Shown here: positions 40,022 to 48,830 of the stretch, in pieces
How the letters are laid out: each line of letters opens with the position of its first letter
Numbering within the stretch: position 1 is the stretch's first letter
Assembly: GCA_016870155.1 (NCBI GenBank)
Contig: VGCE01000003.1
Span: 164,977-228,976 of the forward strand
Source of the DNA: Actinomycetota bacterium
Lineage (GTDB): Bacteria; Actinomycetota; Thermoleophilia; Miltoncostaeales; Miltoncostaeaceae
Direction: 5' to 3'
DNA length: 64,000 bases
Notes under the pieces: model-generated
The model's database searches: none
What the model was told of the DNA's origin: nothing
Seen by the model: the letters and a program-made list of their open reading frames with translations, nothing else
Translations under genes and position numbers: made by a program

Positions 40022-40468
40022 TCACACCCCGAACGAGTCGCCGCACGAGCAGGTGCTCGTGGCGTTGGGGTTCTTGATCACGAATCCCCGTCGCATGAGC
40101 GAGGTGGTGTAGTCGATGACCGAGCCGCTCACGTAGATGGCGCTCTTGAGGTCGAGGAGCACCGTGACGCCGTTGCTTTCGATGGCGCGCTCTGACGGGT
40201 CGGCCATAGTGCCCTCGGGCACGAGGTCAATGGAGTACTCAAGGCCCGAGCATCCGCCCGCGTGGATGCGCAGGCGCACGGCGTGCGCCATGGCCTCGCG
40301 GTCGGCGCACTCGAGGATGTACGCGGCCGCGTCGTCGGTGACCTCCAGGCCCGCGCCGGCGCCCTGCTGCTGGGCCTCGCGCGCGGCACGGGCGCGCTCG
40401 CGCGCCGCGGCCTTCTTCTCCTCGAGGGTCAGCGGCCGGTCGGGCGCCTGTGCGGCCGACTCAGCCAT
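40022..40468 (-). CDS. A-type Fe-S carrier (HesB/IscA/ErpA family)
   Basis: A 148-aa carrier that passes Fe-S clusters from the SUF scaffold to target enzymes. The three conserved cysteines are in HAGGCSGLEYSID and the C-terminal STCSCGDSFGV. An unusual N-terminal extension of about 40 residues is Ala/Arg/Glu-rich and helical (EEKKAAARERARAAREAQQQ). A-type carriers normally have no such region. It is encoded in the suf operon after sufT with a small overlap. Confidence 0.88.
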   Translation of the reverse strand: MAESAAQAPDRPLTLEEKKAAARERARAAREAQQQGAGAGLEVTDDAAAYILECADREAMAHAVRLRIHAGGCSGLEYSIDLVPEGTMADPSERAIESNGVTVLLDLKSAIYVSGSVIDYTTSLMRRGFVIKNPNATSTCSCGDSFGV

Positions 40469-40781
40469 ATCCCATGACCTTCATCATCAGCTTGCCGTCA
40501 TCGGTCATCTTGTCGGGGCCCCACGGGGGGTCCCACACCCAGTTGACGTCCACGGCGGTGACGCCGTCCAGCGGCTCCACGAACTTTCGCACGTCGGCGA
40601 TGATCTGGTCGGTGAGGGGGCAGCCCATCGAGGTGAGGGTCATGTCGAGGTCCACCTTGCCGGTGCCTTCATCAACCCGCACCTCATAAAGCAGGCCCAG
40701 GTCGACCACGTTGATGCCCAGCTCGGGGTCGTCAACCTGCTTCATCGCCTCGCGGATGTCGTCCTGGTCGACCACGGTCAT
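40461..40781 (-). CDS. sufT: SufT/MIP18-family Fe-S assembly factor (DUF59)
   Basis: A 106-aa MIP18 (DUF59) protein with VDDPELGINVVDLGLLYEV, the reactive-cysteine motif LTSMGCPLTDQI and VNWVWDPPWGPDKM. SufT proteins help mature Fe-S enzymes, probably acting late in the pathway. The ATGA overlap with sufU and overlap with the carrier gene place it firmly in the suf operon. Confidence 0.9.
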   Translation of the reverse strand: MTVVDQDDIREAMKQVDDPELGINVVDLGLLYEVRVDEGTGKVDLDMTLTSMGCPLTDQIIADVRKFVEPLDGVTAVDVNWVWDPPWGPDKMTDDGKLMMKVMGYG

Positions 40782-41227
40782 CCTCCCGTCGGGACTGACT
40801 TACGGTAGTCGGCGATGCAGTCGCGCAGCGCCAGCCAGGAAAGCAGCGCGCACTTGACGCGCACGGGGTACCTCGCCACGCCCTCGAGGGCGATGGCGTC
40901 GCCCAGCAGGTCCTCGTCGGGCTCGGCCTCGCCATGCATCATCAGGCGGAAGTGCTCCACCAGGTCGAGGGCGTCGCCCAGGTCCTTGCCCTTGGCGACC
41001 ACGGTGAGCATCGATGCCGCGGCCTGCGAGATGGAGCACCCATCGCCGTCCGACTTGATCTCGGCGATGCGGCCGTCCACCACCAGGATGTCCAGATAGC
41101 ACTCGTCACCGCACACCGGGTTGTTCTCGTGCACCGAAGCCGATGCGCCCTCGATGCGCCCCCGCCCGCGGCGGTTGCGGTAGTGGTCGAGGATCAGCTG
41201 CTGGTAGAGGTCGTCGAGCACGCCCAT
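40778..41227 (-). CDS. sufU: SufU, zinc-dependent sulfurtransferase partner of SufS
   Basis: A 149-aa protein accepting persulfide sulfur from SufS. Cysteines in NPVCGDECYLD, the loop GDGCSISQAAASML and the last ligand in RVKCALLSWLAL match SufU. The 18-21-residue insertion that distinguishes SufU from IscU scaffolds is present (EHFRLMMHGEAEPDEDLLGD). ATG 41227 overlaps the sufS stop. Confidence 0.93.
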   Translation of the reverse strand: MGVLDDLYQQLILDHYRNRRGRGRIEGASASVHENNPVCGDECYLDILVVDGRIAEIKSDGDGCSISQAAASMLTVVAKGKDLGDALDLVEHFRLMMHGEAEPDEDLLGDAIALEGVARYPVRVKCALLSWLALRDCIADYRKSVPTGG

Positions 41228-42477
41228 CAGCTCACCCCGAACCACTTGCGGCACTCGATAAGGGCGTTGCGCAGCGCAGTGATGTCGTCATCGGTGGTGT
41301 AGAGGTAGGCGCTGGCGCGCGCGGTGCTCTGCACCCCGAGGTGCCGCATGAGGGGCTTGGTGCAGTGGTGGCCGGCACGCACGCACACGTCCCTGCTGTC
41401 GAGGAACTGCCCGATGTCGTGCGGGTGCACGCCGTCGAGGCTGAAGCTCACCGACGCCCCGCGGTGCTCCACGTCGCGCGGGCCGTAGATGGTGAGCCCC
41501 GGCACCTCGTCGAGGGCGTCGAGCATCTGCTGCGCAACCTGCTTCTCGTGCGCACGGATTCCCTGCATGCCAATGCCCTCCAGGAACGCCACGGCCTCGC
41601 CCAGGCCCACGGCCTCGGCGATGGGCGGCGTGCCGGCCTCGAACTTCCAGGGGATGTCGTTCCACGACGAGCCCTCGGTGGTGACGTCCGAGATCATCTC
41701 GCCGCCGCCGAGGAAGGGCTCCATTGCCTCGAGGCGACTGGGTGCGGCCGCCAGCACGCCGATGCCCGTGGGGCCGCACATCTTGTGGCCGGTGAAGGCG
41801 AGGAAGTCGCTGCCGATAGCCGTGGCGTCCACGGGCATGTGCGGCACGCTCTGGGTGGCGTCAACCATGGTGAGCGCGCCGGCCTCATGGGCCATCGCCA
41901 CGATCTCCTCCACCGGGTTGATCGTGCCCAGGGTGTTCGACACGTGTACTACCGCAACCATGCGGGTGCGCGGGCCGATCATCTGGCGCATGGCGTCCAT
42001 GTCGATCTCGCCGCCGGGCGTGACGGGGCAGAAGCGCACGGTGGCGCCCGTGATGCCGGCCACGATCTGCCATGGCACGGTGTTGGAGTGATGCTCCATG
42101 AGCGTGACGAGCACCTCGTCGCCCTCGCCGAGCTCGCGGACGCCCCATGCCCATGCCACCAGGTTGATGGCCTCGGTCGCGTTCTTGGTGAACACCGTGG
42201 CGTCGCGCGGGTGGTTCACCAGCCGGGCCACGGCGTCGCGCCCGGCCTCGAAGCGCTCGGTGGCCTCGGCCGCCATCTCGTACACGCCGCGGTGCACGTT
42301 GGCGTTGGTCTCGCGGTAGTAGGCATCCATCGAGTCGAGCACCCGCTGGGGCTTCTGCGAGGTGGCCGCCGAGTCGAGGTAGTGCACCTCGCCGCCGCCC
42401 GGGCGGGGAGAGGCGAGGATGGGGAACTCCGCCCGGAGGGCCAGGGCGTCGAGCGCGTGCTGGGCGGAGCTCCTCAT
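41227..42477 (-). CDS. sufS: Cysteine desulfurase SufS
   Basis: Class V PLP enzyme of 416 aa that mobilises sulfur from cysteine. The PLP lysine is in AFTGHKMCGPTGIGVL, the PLP-stacking region is TLMEHHSNTVPW, and the catalytic cysteine is in CVRAGHHCTKPLMRHLG, the group II (SufS) arrangement. It lies seven bases after the sufC stop and overlaps sufU. Confidence 0.95.
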   Translation of the reverse strand: MRSSAQHALDALALRAEFPILASPRPGGGEVHYLDSAATSQKPQRVLDSMDAYYRETNANVHRGVYEMAAEATERFEAGRDAVARLVNHPRDATVFTKNATEAINLVAWAWGVRELGEGDEVLVTLMEHHSNTVPWQIVAGITGATVRFCPVTPGGEIDMDAMRQMIGPRTRMVAVVHVSNTLGTINPVEEIVAMAHEAGALTMVDATQSVPHMPVDATAIGSDFLAFTGHKMCGPTGIGVLAAAPSRLEAMEPFLGGGEMISDVTTEGSSWNDIPWKFEAGTPPIAEAVGLGEAVAFLEGIGMQGIRAHEKQVAQQMLDALDEVPGLTIYGPRDVEHRGASVSFSLDGVHPHDIGQFLDSRDVCVRAGHHCTKPLMRHLGVQSTARASAYLYTTDDDITALRNALIECRKWFGVS

Positions 42478-42484
42478 GTGGCTC

Positions 42485-43249
42485 CTAGCGGGGCGCCGTG
42501 GCCGGCTCCGCCGACCCGAAGCCCACGTAGCCCTCCTGCTCGAGCTGCTCGGCCAGCTCGGGGCCGCCCGTCTTGGCGATGCGGCCGTCGTACATCACGT
42601 GCACCACGTCGGGCGTGATGTAGTTCAGGATGCGCGTGTAGTGGGTGATGATGAGCACGCCCAGGCCGGGACCGCGCTGGGCGTTTACCCCCTCTGACAC
42701 GATGCGCAGGGCATCCACGTCGAGGCCCGAGTCGGTCTCGTCGAGCACCGCGAACTTGGGCTCGAGCAGGGCCATCTGCAGGATCTCGTGGCGCTTCTTC
42801 TCGCCGCCCGAGAAGCCCTCGTTGAGGTAGCGGTCGGCGAACGACGGGTCGAACTTGAGGAGCTCGCTCTTCTCCTTGAAGAGCCTGGCGAATTCGCGCA
42901 CCGGGATCTCCTCGCCGCGCGTGGCGTTCACGGCGCTGCGCAGGAAGTTCATCACCGACACCCCCGGCACCTCGACCGGGTACTGCATGGCCAGGAACAG
43001 GCCGGCCTGCGCCCGCTCATCGGCCTCCATCTCTGCCAGGTCCTTGCCGTCGAAGAACACCGAACCCCCGGTGATCTCGTAGCGCGGGTGGCCTGCAAGC
43101 GCGTAGGCCAGCGTGCTCTTGCCGGACCCGTTCGGGCCCATCAGCGCGTGCACCTCGCCCTGCGGCACCTCCAGGTTCACGCCCTTGAGGATCGGCTTGT
43201 CCTCGACGGCCACCTCCAGGCCCTCGATCTTCAGGATGGGGTCAGCCAC
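42485..43249 (-). CDS. sufC: Fe-S assembly ATPase SufC
   Basis: ABC-type ATPase of 254 aa that powers the SufBCD scaffold. Walker A is MGPNGSGKSTLAYALAG, the signature is EGFSGGEKKRHEIL and Walker B is AVLDETDSGLDVDALR, with LIITHYTRIL as the switch histidine. SufC homologues share the KKR after the signature, distinguishing it from transport ABC proteins. Confidence 0.95.
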   Translation of the reverse strand: MADPILKIEGLEVAVEDKPILKGVNLEVPQGEVHALMGPNGSGKSTLAYALAGHPRYEITGGSVFFDGKDLAEMEADERAQAGLFLAMQYPVEVPGVSVMNFLRSAVNATRGEEIPVREFARLFKEKSELLKFDPSFADRYLNEGFSGGEKKRHEILQMALLEPKFAVLDETDSGLDVDALRIVSEGVNAQRGPGLGVLIITHYTRILNYITPDVVHVMYDGRIAKTGGPELAEQLEQEGYVGFGSAEPATAPR

Positions 43250-43267
43250 AGAAGCGCTTCTCCTTCG

Positions 43268-43615
43268 TCATGGCGGGGTGTCGAACGGATGCGGGATGTT
43301 GGGTACGGGGTCGATCAGCACGCGGCCGTCGCGCACCTCCACCGGGAACACAGGCAGAGATGCGGCGGCCGGCGGCGTGAGCGCGGCCCCATCGGAAAGG
43401 CGGAAGTAGGCCCCGTGCCTGGGGCACTCGACGCGGTCCATCTCGGCGTCCAGCCAGCCGGCCGTGAGCGACGCCATGCCGTGCGTGCAGGTGTCGTGCA
43501 CCGCCTGGAAGGTGCCGTTCACGTTCGCGAGGCAGATGGGCTGGCCCTCGACCTCCACGCGCACCATCGTGCCCGGGGGCACGTCGCTGGCGGGCAGGAC
43601 GTCGACCATGCTCAT
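43268..43615 (-). CDS. Rieske 2Fe-2S ferredoxin within the suf operon
   Basis: A 115-aa non-haem-oxygenase-type ferredoxin. The Rieske ligands are CTHGMASL (C-x-H) and CPRHGAYF (C-x2-H), about 17 residues apart. It has no oxygenase partner nearby. ATG 43615 overlaps the sufD stop by ATGA. The placement between sufD and sufC is shared with suf loci of several other Actinobacteria, suggesting it supplies electrons for cluster assembly (inference). Confidence 0.9.
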   Translation of the reverse strand: MSMVDVLPASDVPPGTMVRVEVEGQPICLANVNGTFQAVHDTCTHGMASLTAGWLDAEMDRVECPRHGAYFRLSDGAALTPPAAASLPVFPVEVRDGRVLIDPVPNIPHPFDTPP

Positions 43616-44835
43616 CGTACTTTCGCGCGCGCGGCGTCGGCGAGCTCGTCGCGCAGCTCCTCGAACGAGATCTCGTCGAGCACCTCCTGGAAGAAGCCGT
43701 ACACGATCTGGTGCTTGGCCTCGAGCTTCGGCACGCCGCGGCTCATGAGGTAAAAGAGGTGCTCGTCGTCCACCTGGCCCACGGCACCCGCGTGCGAGCA
43801 CTTCACCTCCGCCGTCTCGATCTCGAGGAACGGGATGGTGTCGGCGCGCGCCCCCTCGTTGAGGATGAGGTTGCGGTTGGTCTGGTAGGCGTCGGTGCCC
43901 GGGGCGCCGGGCGGCACCACCAGGTTGCCGAAGAACACCGTATGGGCGGTGTCCTGGATGGCTCCCTTGTAGAGCAGGTTCGAGTAGGCCTGCGGGGCCT
44001 CGTGGCGCGAGACCACCCGGTGCTCGAAGTGCTGCGACCCGGTGGCGAAGTAGAGGCCGAGGGCGCGGGCGTCGGCGCCGCTGCCGCGGCAGTGCATGGT
44101 GGGCTCTACGCGCACCACGTCACCACCCAGGGTGACGTTGACCGACCGCACGCGGGCGTCCTTGGCGGCCGCCGCGCGGATGGTGGCCTGGTGGCGCACG
44201 CCGCGGCCCCAGCCGATGTACGAGACGTGCTCGAGCTCACCGCCGTCGGCCACGAGCAGCTCCACCACCGTGGACGCGTGCACGGCGCCGTCGAGGTCGG
44301 GCGAGAGGTAGCGGTCGATCACCGTGGCCTTCGCGCCCTCCTCGACGATCACGAGCGTACGGCCGAACACGCGGCCCTCCGCACCGGTGGCCGTGAGCAC
44401 GGTTTCCACGGGAAGGTCCACCTCGACGCCGCGCGGCACGTACACGAACGTGCCGGCGTCCCAGCTGGCGGCGTTCAGCGCGCCGGGGCGGTCGTCGAAG
44501 CCCGCCAGCGAGTAGAGGCGATCGCGCACGAGGTCCTCATGCGCCGCGAGGGCCTCTCCCAGCTCGGAGACGATCACGCCGTCCGGCAGCTCGGCCACCT
44601 CGGCGGGCGCGGGCGCGCCGTCGATGAACGCCAGGCGCGCAGACCGTCCCGCCGTGGCCGGCAGCTCCACGGTGCCCGTGGCGCTCCCGCCCGTTGCCCC
44701 GTCGCCGTTCATGCCGAGGTCGGCGGGCGGCGTGAACCGCCACTCCTCCTCGGTGCCGGTGAGCGCGGGGAGCGCCTCGAGTGCTGCAGCGGCCTCGTCG
44801 CGGGCCTCCACGGCCCAGGCGGGGGCCTCAGCCAA
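43612..44835 (-). CDS. sufD: Fe-S assembly scaffold protein SufD
   Basis: A 407-aa member of the SufB/SufD beta-helix family. Diagnostic regions include [33 protein letters not shown] strands (here [20 protein letters not shown]), [17 protein letters not shown] and [22 protein letters not shown]. The His of the CSHAG motif is a cluster-assembly residue. It is shorter and more divergent than SufB. It overlaps sufB by eight bases. Confidence 0.93.
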   Translation of the reverse strand: MAEAPAWAVEARDEAAAALEALPALTGTEEEWRFTPPADLGMNGDGATGGSATGTVELPATAGRSARLAFIDGAPAPAEVAELPDGVIVSELGEALAAHEDLVRDRLYSLAGFDDRPGALNAASWDAGTFVYVPRGVEVDLPVETVLTATGAEGRVFGRTLVIVEEGAKATVIDRYLSPDLDGAVHASTVVELLVADGGELEHVSYIGWGRGVRHQATIRAAAAKDARVRSVNVTLGGDVVRVEPTMHCRGSGADARALGLYFATGSQHFEHRVVSRHEAPQAYSNLLYKGAIQDTAHTVFFGNLVVPPGAPGTDAYQTNRNLILNEGARADTIPFLEIETAEVKCSHAGAVGQVDDEHLFYLMSRGVPKLEAKHQIVYGFFQEVLDEISFEELRDELADAARAKVR

Positions 44836-46252
44836 TGGAGCCCTCCATCTGCAGCTCGATCAGGCGATTGAGCTCCACGGCGTACTCCATCGGGAGCTCC
44901 TTGGCGATGGGCTCGATGAACCCGCGCACGATCATCGCCATTGCCTCCTCCTCGCTGAGCCCGCGGCTCATGAGGTAGAAGACCTGGTCGTCGGCCACCT
45001 TGCTCACGGTGGCCTCGTGGCCGATGGAGGTGTCCTCCTCCTGGATGTCCATGTAGGGGTAGGTGTCCGAGCGGCTGTCCTCGTCGAGGAGCAGCGCGTC
45101 GCACACCACCGATGCCTTCACGCGCCGGGCCCCCGGCTCCACCTTCACCAGGCCGCGGTAGCTGGTGCGCCCACCGCCCTGCGAGATGGACTTGCTCACG
45201 ATGGTGCTCGAGGTGTCGGGCGCCACGTGCACCATCTTGGCCCCGGCGTCCTGGTGCATGCCCTCGCCGGCCATGGCCACCGAGAGCACCTCGCCGCGGG
45301 CGCGCCGCCCGACCATCCACACGGCCGGGTACTTCATGGTGAGCTTGCTGCCGAGGTTGCCGTCGATCCACTCCATCACGGCGTCCTCATGCGCCACGGC
45401 GCGCTTGGTGACGAGGTTGTAGACGTTGTTCGACCAGTTCTGGATGGTCGAGTAGCGGCAGCGCGCGCCCTTCTTCACGATGATCTCGACCACCGCCGAG
45501 TGCAGCGAGTCGGCCGAGTAGGTGGGGGCGGTGCAGCCCTCGACGTAGTGCACGTACGAGCCGGGCTCGCAGATGATGAGGGTGCGCTCGAACTGCCCCA
45601 TGCTCTCGGCGTTGATGCGGAAGTACGCCTGCAGCGGGATCTCCACCTGCACGCCCTCGGGCACCCAGATGAAGGACCCGCCCGACCACACGGCCGAGTT
45701 GAGCGCGGCGAAGGTGTTATCGCCCGGGGGGATGACGGTGGCCCAATGCTCGCGGAAGAGGTCCTCGTGCTCGCGCAGGGCGGTGTCGGTGTCGCAGAAG
45801 ATGACGCCCTTCTCCTCGAGGTCCTCGCGGATCGAGTGGTACACGACCTCCGACTCGTACTGGGCCGAGACCCCGGCGAGGAACTTCTGCTCGGCCTCGG
45901 GGATGCCCAGGCGGTCGAAGGTCTTGCGGATGTCGTCGGGCACCTCGTCCCACGAGCGGCCCTGCTCCTCGGCCGCCTTGATGTAGTAGTAGATGTCCTG
46001 GTAGTCGAGGTCCGACAGGTCGCCGCCCCAGTCGGGGATCTCCCGGCTCTCGAAGATCTCGAGCGAGCGCAGGCGGAACTTGGTCATCCACTCCGGCTCG
46101 CCCTTGATCATCGAGATCTCGCGGACAATGTCCGCATTGAGGCCCTTCTTGGGCTCGAACACGTAGTTGGCCGGGTCGTGCCAGCCGAACTTGTACGTGG
46201 TGTCGATGTCGATCTTTGGCTTTGCCGTCGACACTTTTGGACGCTCCTTCAT
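44828..46252 (-). CDS. sufB: Fe-S assembly scaffold protein SufB
   Basis: A 474-aa scaffold protein, first gene of the operon. Highly conserved blocks are [56 protein letters not shown] and the C-terminal [15 protein letters not shown]. The cysteine in VEGCTAP is the sulfur-accepting residue described for SufB. ATG 46252 lies about 22 bases after the predicted transcription start, with no clear Shine-Dalgarno sequence. Confidence 0.96.
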   Translation of the reverse strand: MKERPKVSTAKPKIDIDTTYKFGWHDPANYVFEPKKGLNADIVREISMIKGEPEWMTKFRLRSLEIFESREIPDWGGDLSDLDYQDIYYYIKAAEEQGRSWDEVPDDIRKTFDRLGIPEAEQKFLAGVSAQYESEVVYHSIREDLEEKGVIFCDTDTALREHEDLFREHWATVIPPGDNTFAALNSAVWSGGSFIWVPEGVQVEIPLQAYFRINAESMGQFERTLIICEPGSYVHYVEGCTAPTYSADSLHSAVVEIIVKKGARCRYSTIQNWSNNVYNLVTKRAVAHEDAVMEWIDGNLGSKLTMKYPAVWMVGRRARGEVLSVAMAGEGMHQDAGAKMVHVAPDTSSTIVSKSISQGGGRTSYRGLVKVEPGARRVKASVVCDALLLDEDSRSDTYPYMDIQEEDTSIGHEATVSKVADDQVFYLMSRGLSEEEAMAMIVRGFIEPIAKELPMEYAVELNRLIELQMEGSIG

Positions 46253-46281
46253 GGTGGCTGCTGGACGCTCGCGCGGGGCGC

Positions 46282-46310
46282 TCTATAGGTTACGTCTATT
46301 GCCCCAACAA
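46282..46310 (-). promoter_or_regulatory. suf operon promoter with possible SufR site
   Basis: On the minus strand TTGTTG (46310-46305), 17-base spacer, TATAGA (46287-46282). A small inverted repeat ATTG-N6-CAAT (46298-46311) overlaps the -35 region and is a candidate operator for the divergently encoded SufR. Confidence 0.55.
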
Positions 46311-46342
46311 TCAACCATCATCGGCCGAACGGGGCGATGCCC

Positions 46343-46371
46343 TTCGCACGACTGGCGGGTCGTCGTATCCT
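46343..46371 (+). promoter_or_regulatory. sufR promoter
   Basis: TTCGCA (46343-46348), 17 bases, TATCCT (46366-46371). Predicted start near 46378, about 24 bases before the sufR ATG. GAAGG lies about nine bases before the ATG. Confidence 0.5.
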
Positions 46372-46401
46372 TCGTCATGGCAAACGGCCGAAGGCAGCCT
46401 C

Positions 46402-47142
46402 ATGAGCACCGATCCGGCAACGCTTCCCGACGACGAGCAGGAAATCCAGCGCCTCGTCGCCGCCCTGGGTGACCCCACCCGGCGGCGGGTGTTCTTCGTC
46501 GTGCGCGAGGCCGGCGTGCTGATGGGCAAGGACGAGGTGGCGGAGGCCGTGGGCATCACCCGGCGACTCGCGGGATTCCACCTCGACAAGCTGGTGGAGC
46601 AGGGGTTCCTGCAGGCCGAGTTCCAGCGGCGCACGGGGCGCACGGGTCCAGGCGCAGGGCGCCCGGCCAAGCTCTACGCTCTGGCCGAGGCCGAGGAGGA
46701 CTCCCTCCTCGAGGTGAAGCACTACGACCTGCTCGCGGAATTGCTGCTCAAGGCCATGGGCGACCGGTCGGGCGAGGATCCGCAGGAGGTCCTGGAGCGG
46801 GTGGGATATGAGTTCGGGCGCGAGCTGGGCGAGGCCGAGCGCGCTGCGGGCCGCAGCCCCTCGTACTCGACCACCACCGACGCCGTGGCCGGCGTGGTGG
46901 GCGTGCTCACGCGCTTCGGGTTCGGGGCCAGCGCCAACGACGACGGCCGCATCACGCTGCGCGCCTGCCCGTTCGAGGAGATGGCCAAGGTCGACCCCGA
47001 GCGGGTGTGCGGCCTCGATCGCGCCATCTGGCGCGGCGTGCTGGCAGCGTTCAACCCCGGCGCCACGCTGGCTTCGGCCACCGCCCGCGCCCAGGGCGAT
47101 GAGGCCTGCGCCGCTCTCGTGGTGGAGGGAGACCAGGGCTAG
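46402..47142 (+). CDS. sufR: SufR, Fe-S-sensing repressor of the suf operon
   Basis: A 246-aa ArsR/DeoR-like winged-helix regulator. The N-terminal wHTH domain has LGDPTRRRVFFVVREAG and VGITRRLAGFHLDKLVEQGF. The C-terminal part has ACPFEEMAKVDPERVCGLDR (C-x13-C) and a third Cys in GDEACAAL, the arrangement of cluster-ligating cysteines known from SufR of cyanobacteria and Mycobacterium. It would repress the divergent suf operon when its cluster is intact. ATG 46402 is chosen because of GAAGG upstream and the family N-terminus. Confidence 0.92.
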   Translation: MSTDPATLPDDEQEIQRLVAALGDPTRRRVFFVVREAGVLMGKDEVAEAVGITRRLAGFHLDKLVEQGFLQAEFQRRTGRTGPGAGRPAKLYALAEAEEDSLLEVKHYDLLAELLLKAMGDRSGEDPQEVLERVGYEFGRELGEAERAAGRSPSYSTTTDAVAGVVGVLTRFGFGASANDDGRITLRACPFEEMAKVDPERVCGLDRAIWRGVLAAFNPGATLASATARAQGDEACAALVVEGDQG

Positions 47143-47164
47143 GGCCCCCTGCGGGGTGCCGCGG

Positions 47165-47452
47165 CTAGAGGTCCTTGAGGCGGCTGGTGCCGAAGAGGTA
47201 GGTTACCCAGCCGAACAGCCCCGTCATCAGCGCGGCGCCGAACACATCGCCCCAGTAGCCGTCCGACGTGGCGGCCATGGCGGCGACGAAGATCTCCACC
47301 ACCATGGCGATGGTGAGCAGCCCGAACATGATGCCGCCCAGCCACATGACCCATCCATAGGGGAAGAACCGTCGCACGCCCACCGTGTGGGTGAGCGGGG
47401 CGTAGTTGGCACGCCGGCCACCGGCGCGCTTGGGCTTCTTGCTACGGGCCAT
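47165..47452 (-). CDS. Small two-helix membrane protein
   Basis: A 95-aa protein with a basic N-terminus (MARSKKPKRAGGRRANYAPL) and two hydrophobic helices (GWVMWLGGIMFGLLTIAMVV and VFGAALMTGLFGWVTYLFG). ATG 47452 is likely; an earlier ATG seven codons upstream is possible. It overlaps the end of the YgjV-like gene by about 11 bases, so the two are co-transcribed. No known function. Confidence 0.65.
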   Translation of the reverse strand: MARSKKPKRAGGRRANYAPLTHTVGVRRFFPYGWVMWLGGIMFGLLTIAMVVEIFVAAMAATSDGYWGDVFGAALMTGLFGWVTYLFGTSRLKDL

Positions 47453-47999
47453 CGGCCGGGACAATAGCGGCATCGGCGGCGCGCGTGCGCGGCTGCCACC
47501 TGCCGCGGCGGATGCGCACGATGCTCACTCCCATGCCGACGAAGTACAGCACGCTGAACACCACCTGGGGGATCGACACGAGGATGGTCCCGTAGACGAT
47601 CCAGGGCACGCAGGCGGCCATCGCGAGCGCGCGCAGGCGCACCTGGCCGAACGACAGCCGCGATGCCGCGATGCCCAGCATGCCGAGGGCGGCGGCGATG
47701 TCGGCAGGTCCGCTCCACAAGACGATGATGAGGATCGCCGTCACGGGGATGCTGAGCCAGATGATGGCCCGGCCGCGGGCGCTGCGCGGGTCGGTGCCGG
47801 CGAAGTCCATCACCACCACCACGGCGCTGATGGCGATGGCCGCGGTGCCGCCCAGCAGCCCCCAGTGGATTCCCATCACCAGCGAGCCCGCGGCGTCGAA
47901 GGCCAGCAGCATTGCTCGGGTGCGCATGAGGGTGGACGCCAGCAGCAGCGCGATGCCCACCACGCCCACGGCCTGCGCCACGATCTGCCCGCTGCTCAT
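47442..47999 (-). CDS. YgjV-family inner-membrane protein
   Basis: A 185-aa polytopic protein of about six hydrophobic helices (IVAQAVGVVGIALLLASTLM, GSLVMGIHWGLLGGTAAIAI, IIWLSIPVTAILIIVLWSG and others). The pattern AQAVGVVGIALLL at the start and the helix with MGIHWGLLG fit the YgjV family, whose function is unknown. The hexamer CACCAT six bases before ATG 47999 may be its -10 box. The gene is divergent from the SDR gene. Confidence 0.72.
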   Translation of the reverse strand: MSSGQIVAQAVGVVGIALLLASTLMRTRAMLLAFDAAGSLVMGIHWGLLGGTAAIAISAVVVVMDFAGTDPRSARGRAIIWLSIPVTAILIIVLWSGPADIAAALGMLGIAASRLSFGQVRLRALAMAACVPWIVYGTILVSIPQVVFSVLYFVGMGVSIVRIRRGRWQPRTRAADAAIVPADGP

Positions 48000-48056
48000 G
48001 GGCGTATGGTGACGGAGCCCACGGCGGGCATGTGTGATGGCGGTCGCGGGGGTGCG

Positions 48057-48830
48057 ATGGAACTGGGAATCGAGGGGCGGGTGGCGCTGGTGACCGGCGG
48101 CAGCCGGGGCATCGGACGCGCTGCGGCCGATGCGCTGGCCCGCGAGGGCGCGCAGGTGGTGGTGGCCGCGCGTGGTGCCGACGGTGTGGACGCCGCCGTG
48201 GCGGCCCTGCGGGCATCCGGCGCGCGGGCCGAGGGAATCCTCACCGACATGGCCGACCCGCTCGGGCCGGCCGATGCCGTGGCGCGCGCCGAGGCCATCA
48301 TCGGGCCCGTCGATATCCTGGTGGCCAACGCGGGCGGACCGCCGCCGGGTCGCTTCGTGGACGCCGATGACGACGGCTGGGACATCGCCGTGCAACAGAA
48401 CCTGCTGGGAACCGTGCGGCTCATCCGCGCGGCGCTGCCAGGCATGCGGGCGCGGGGGTGGGGCCGCATCGTCACCATCACCAGCACCTCCGTGCGCGAG
48501 GTGATCGACGGCCTGGCGCTCAGCAACGCCACGCGTGCCGGCGTGGCGGGTGCCGTGCGCACGCTGGCCCGCGAGGTGGCGGGCGACGGCGTGACGGTGA
48601 ACAACGTGCTGCCCGGGCCCATCCTCACCGACCGCATGCGCGAGCTGCTGTCGGCCGCGCCCGACCTGGATGCCGCCATCGCCGAGCGCGGGGGGCGCAA
48701 CCCCACGGGGCGCGTGGGCGATCCCGCCGAGGTGGGCGACCTGGTGGCCTTCCTGGCATCTGACCGCGCGGCCTTCATCAACGGGGCGTCGGTGATGATC
48801 GATGGAGGGGAGAGCCGGGTTGTCGGCTAG
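48057..48830 (+). CDS. SDR-family oxidoreductase lacking the YxxxK pair
   Basis: A 257-aa Rossmann-fold short-chain dehydrogenase. The cofactor motif VTGGSRGIGRAAADAL and the NAG-type motif ILVANAGGPPPG are intact, and the end VMIDGGESRVVG is typical. The usual catalytic Tyr-x3-Lys is replaced: after ITSTSVREVIDGL comes ALSNATRAGVAGAVR. This ALSNA variant recurs in a divergent SDR group. Enzymatic activity is therefore uncertain. It heads a run of coupled genes to the SirB1-like protein. Confidence 0.82.
   Translation: MELGIEGRVALVTGGSRGIGRAAADALAREGAQVVVAARGADGVDAAVAALRASGARAEGILTDMADPLGPADAVARAEAIIGPVDILVANAGGPPPGRFVDADDDGWDIAVQQNLLGTVRLIRAALPGMRARGWGRIVTITSTSVREVIDGLALSNATRAGVAGAVRTLAREVAGDGVTVNNVLPGPILTDRMRELLSAAPDLDAAIAERGGRNPTGRVGDPAEVGDLVAFLASDRAAFINGASVMIDGGESRVVG

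Noticed and set aside
41143..42618. Long open frame on the plus strand opposite sufS and sufU (and others opposite sufB, sufD and ctpE)
   Set aside because: Such frames are common opposite GC-rich genes; composition is dominated by His, Arg, Gly and Ala and no domain is visible. The minus-strand Suf proteins are unambiguous.
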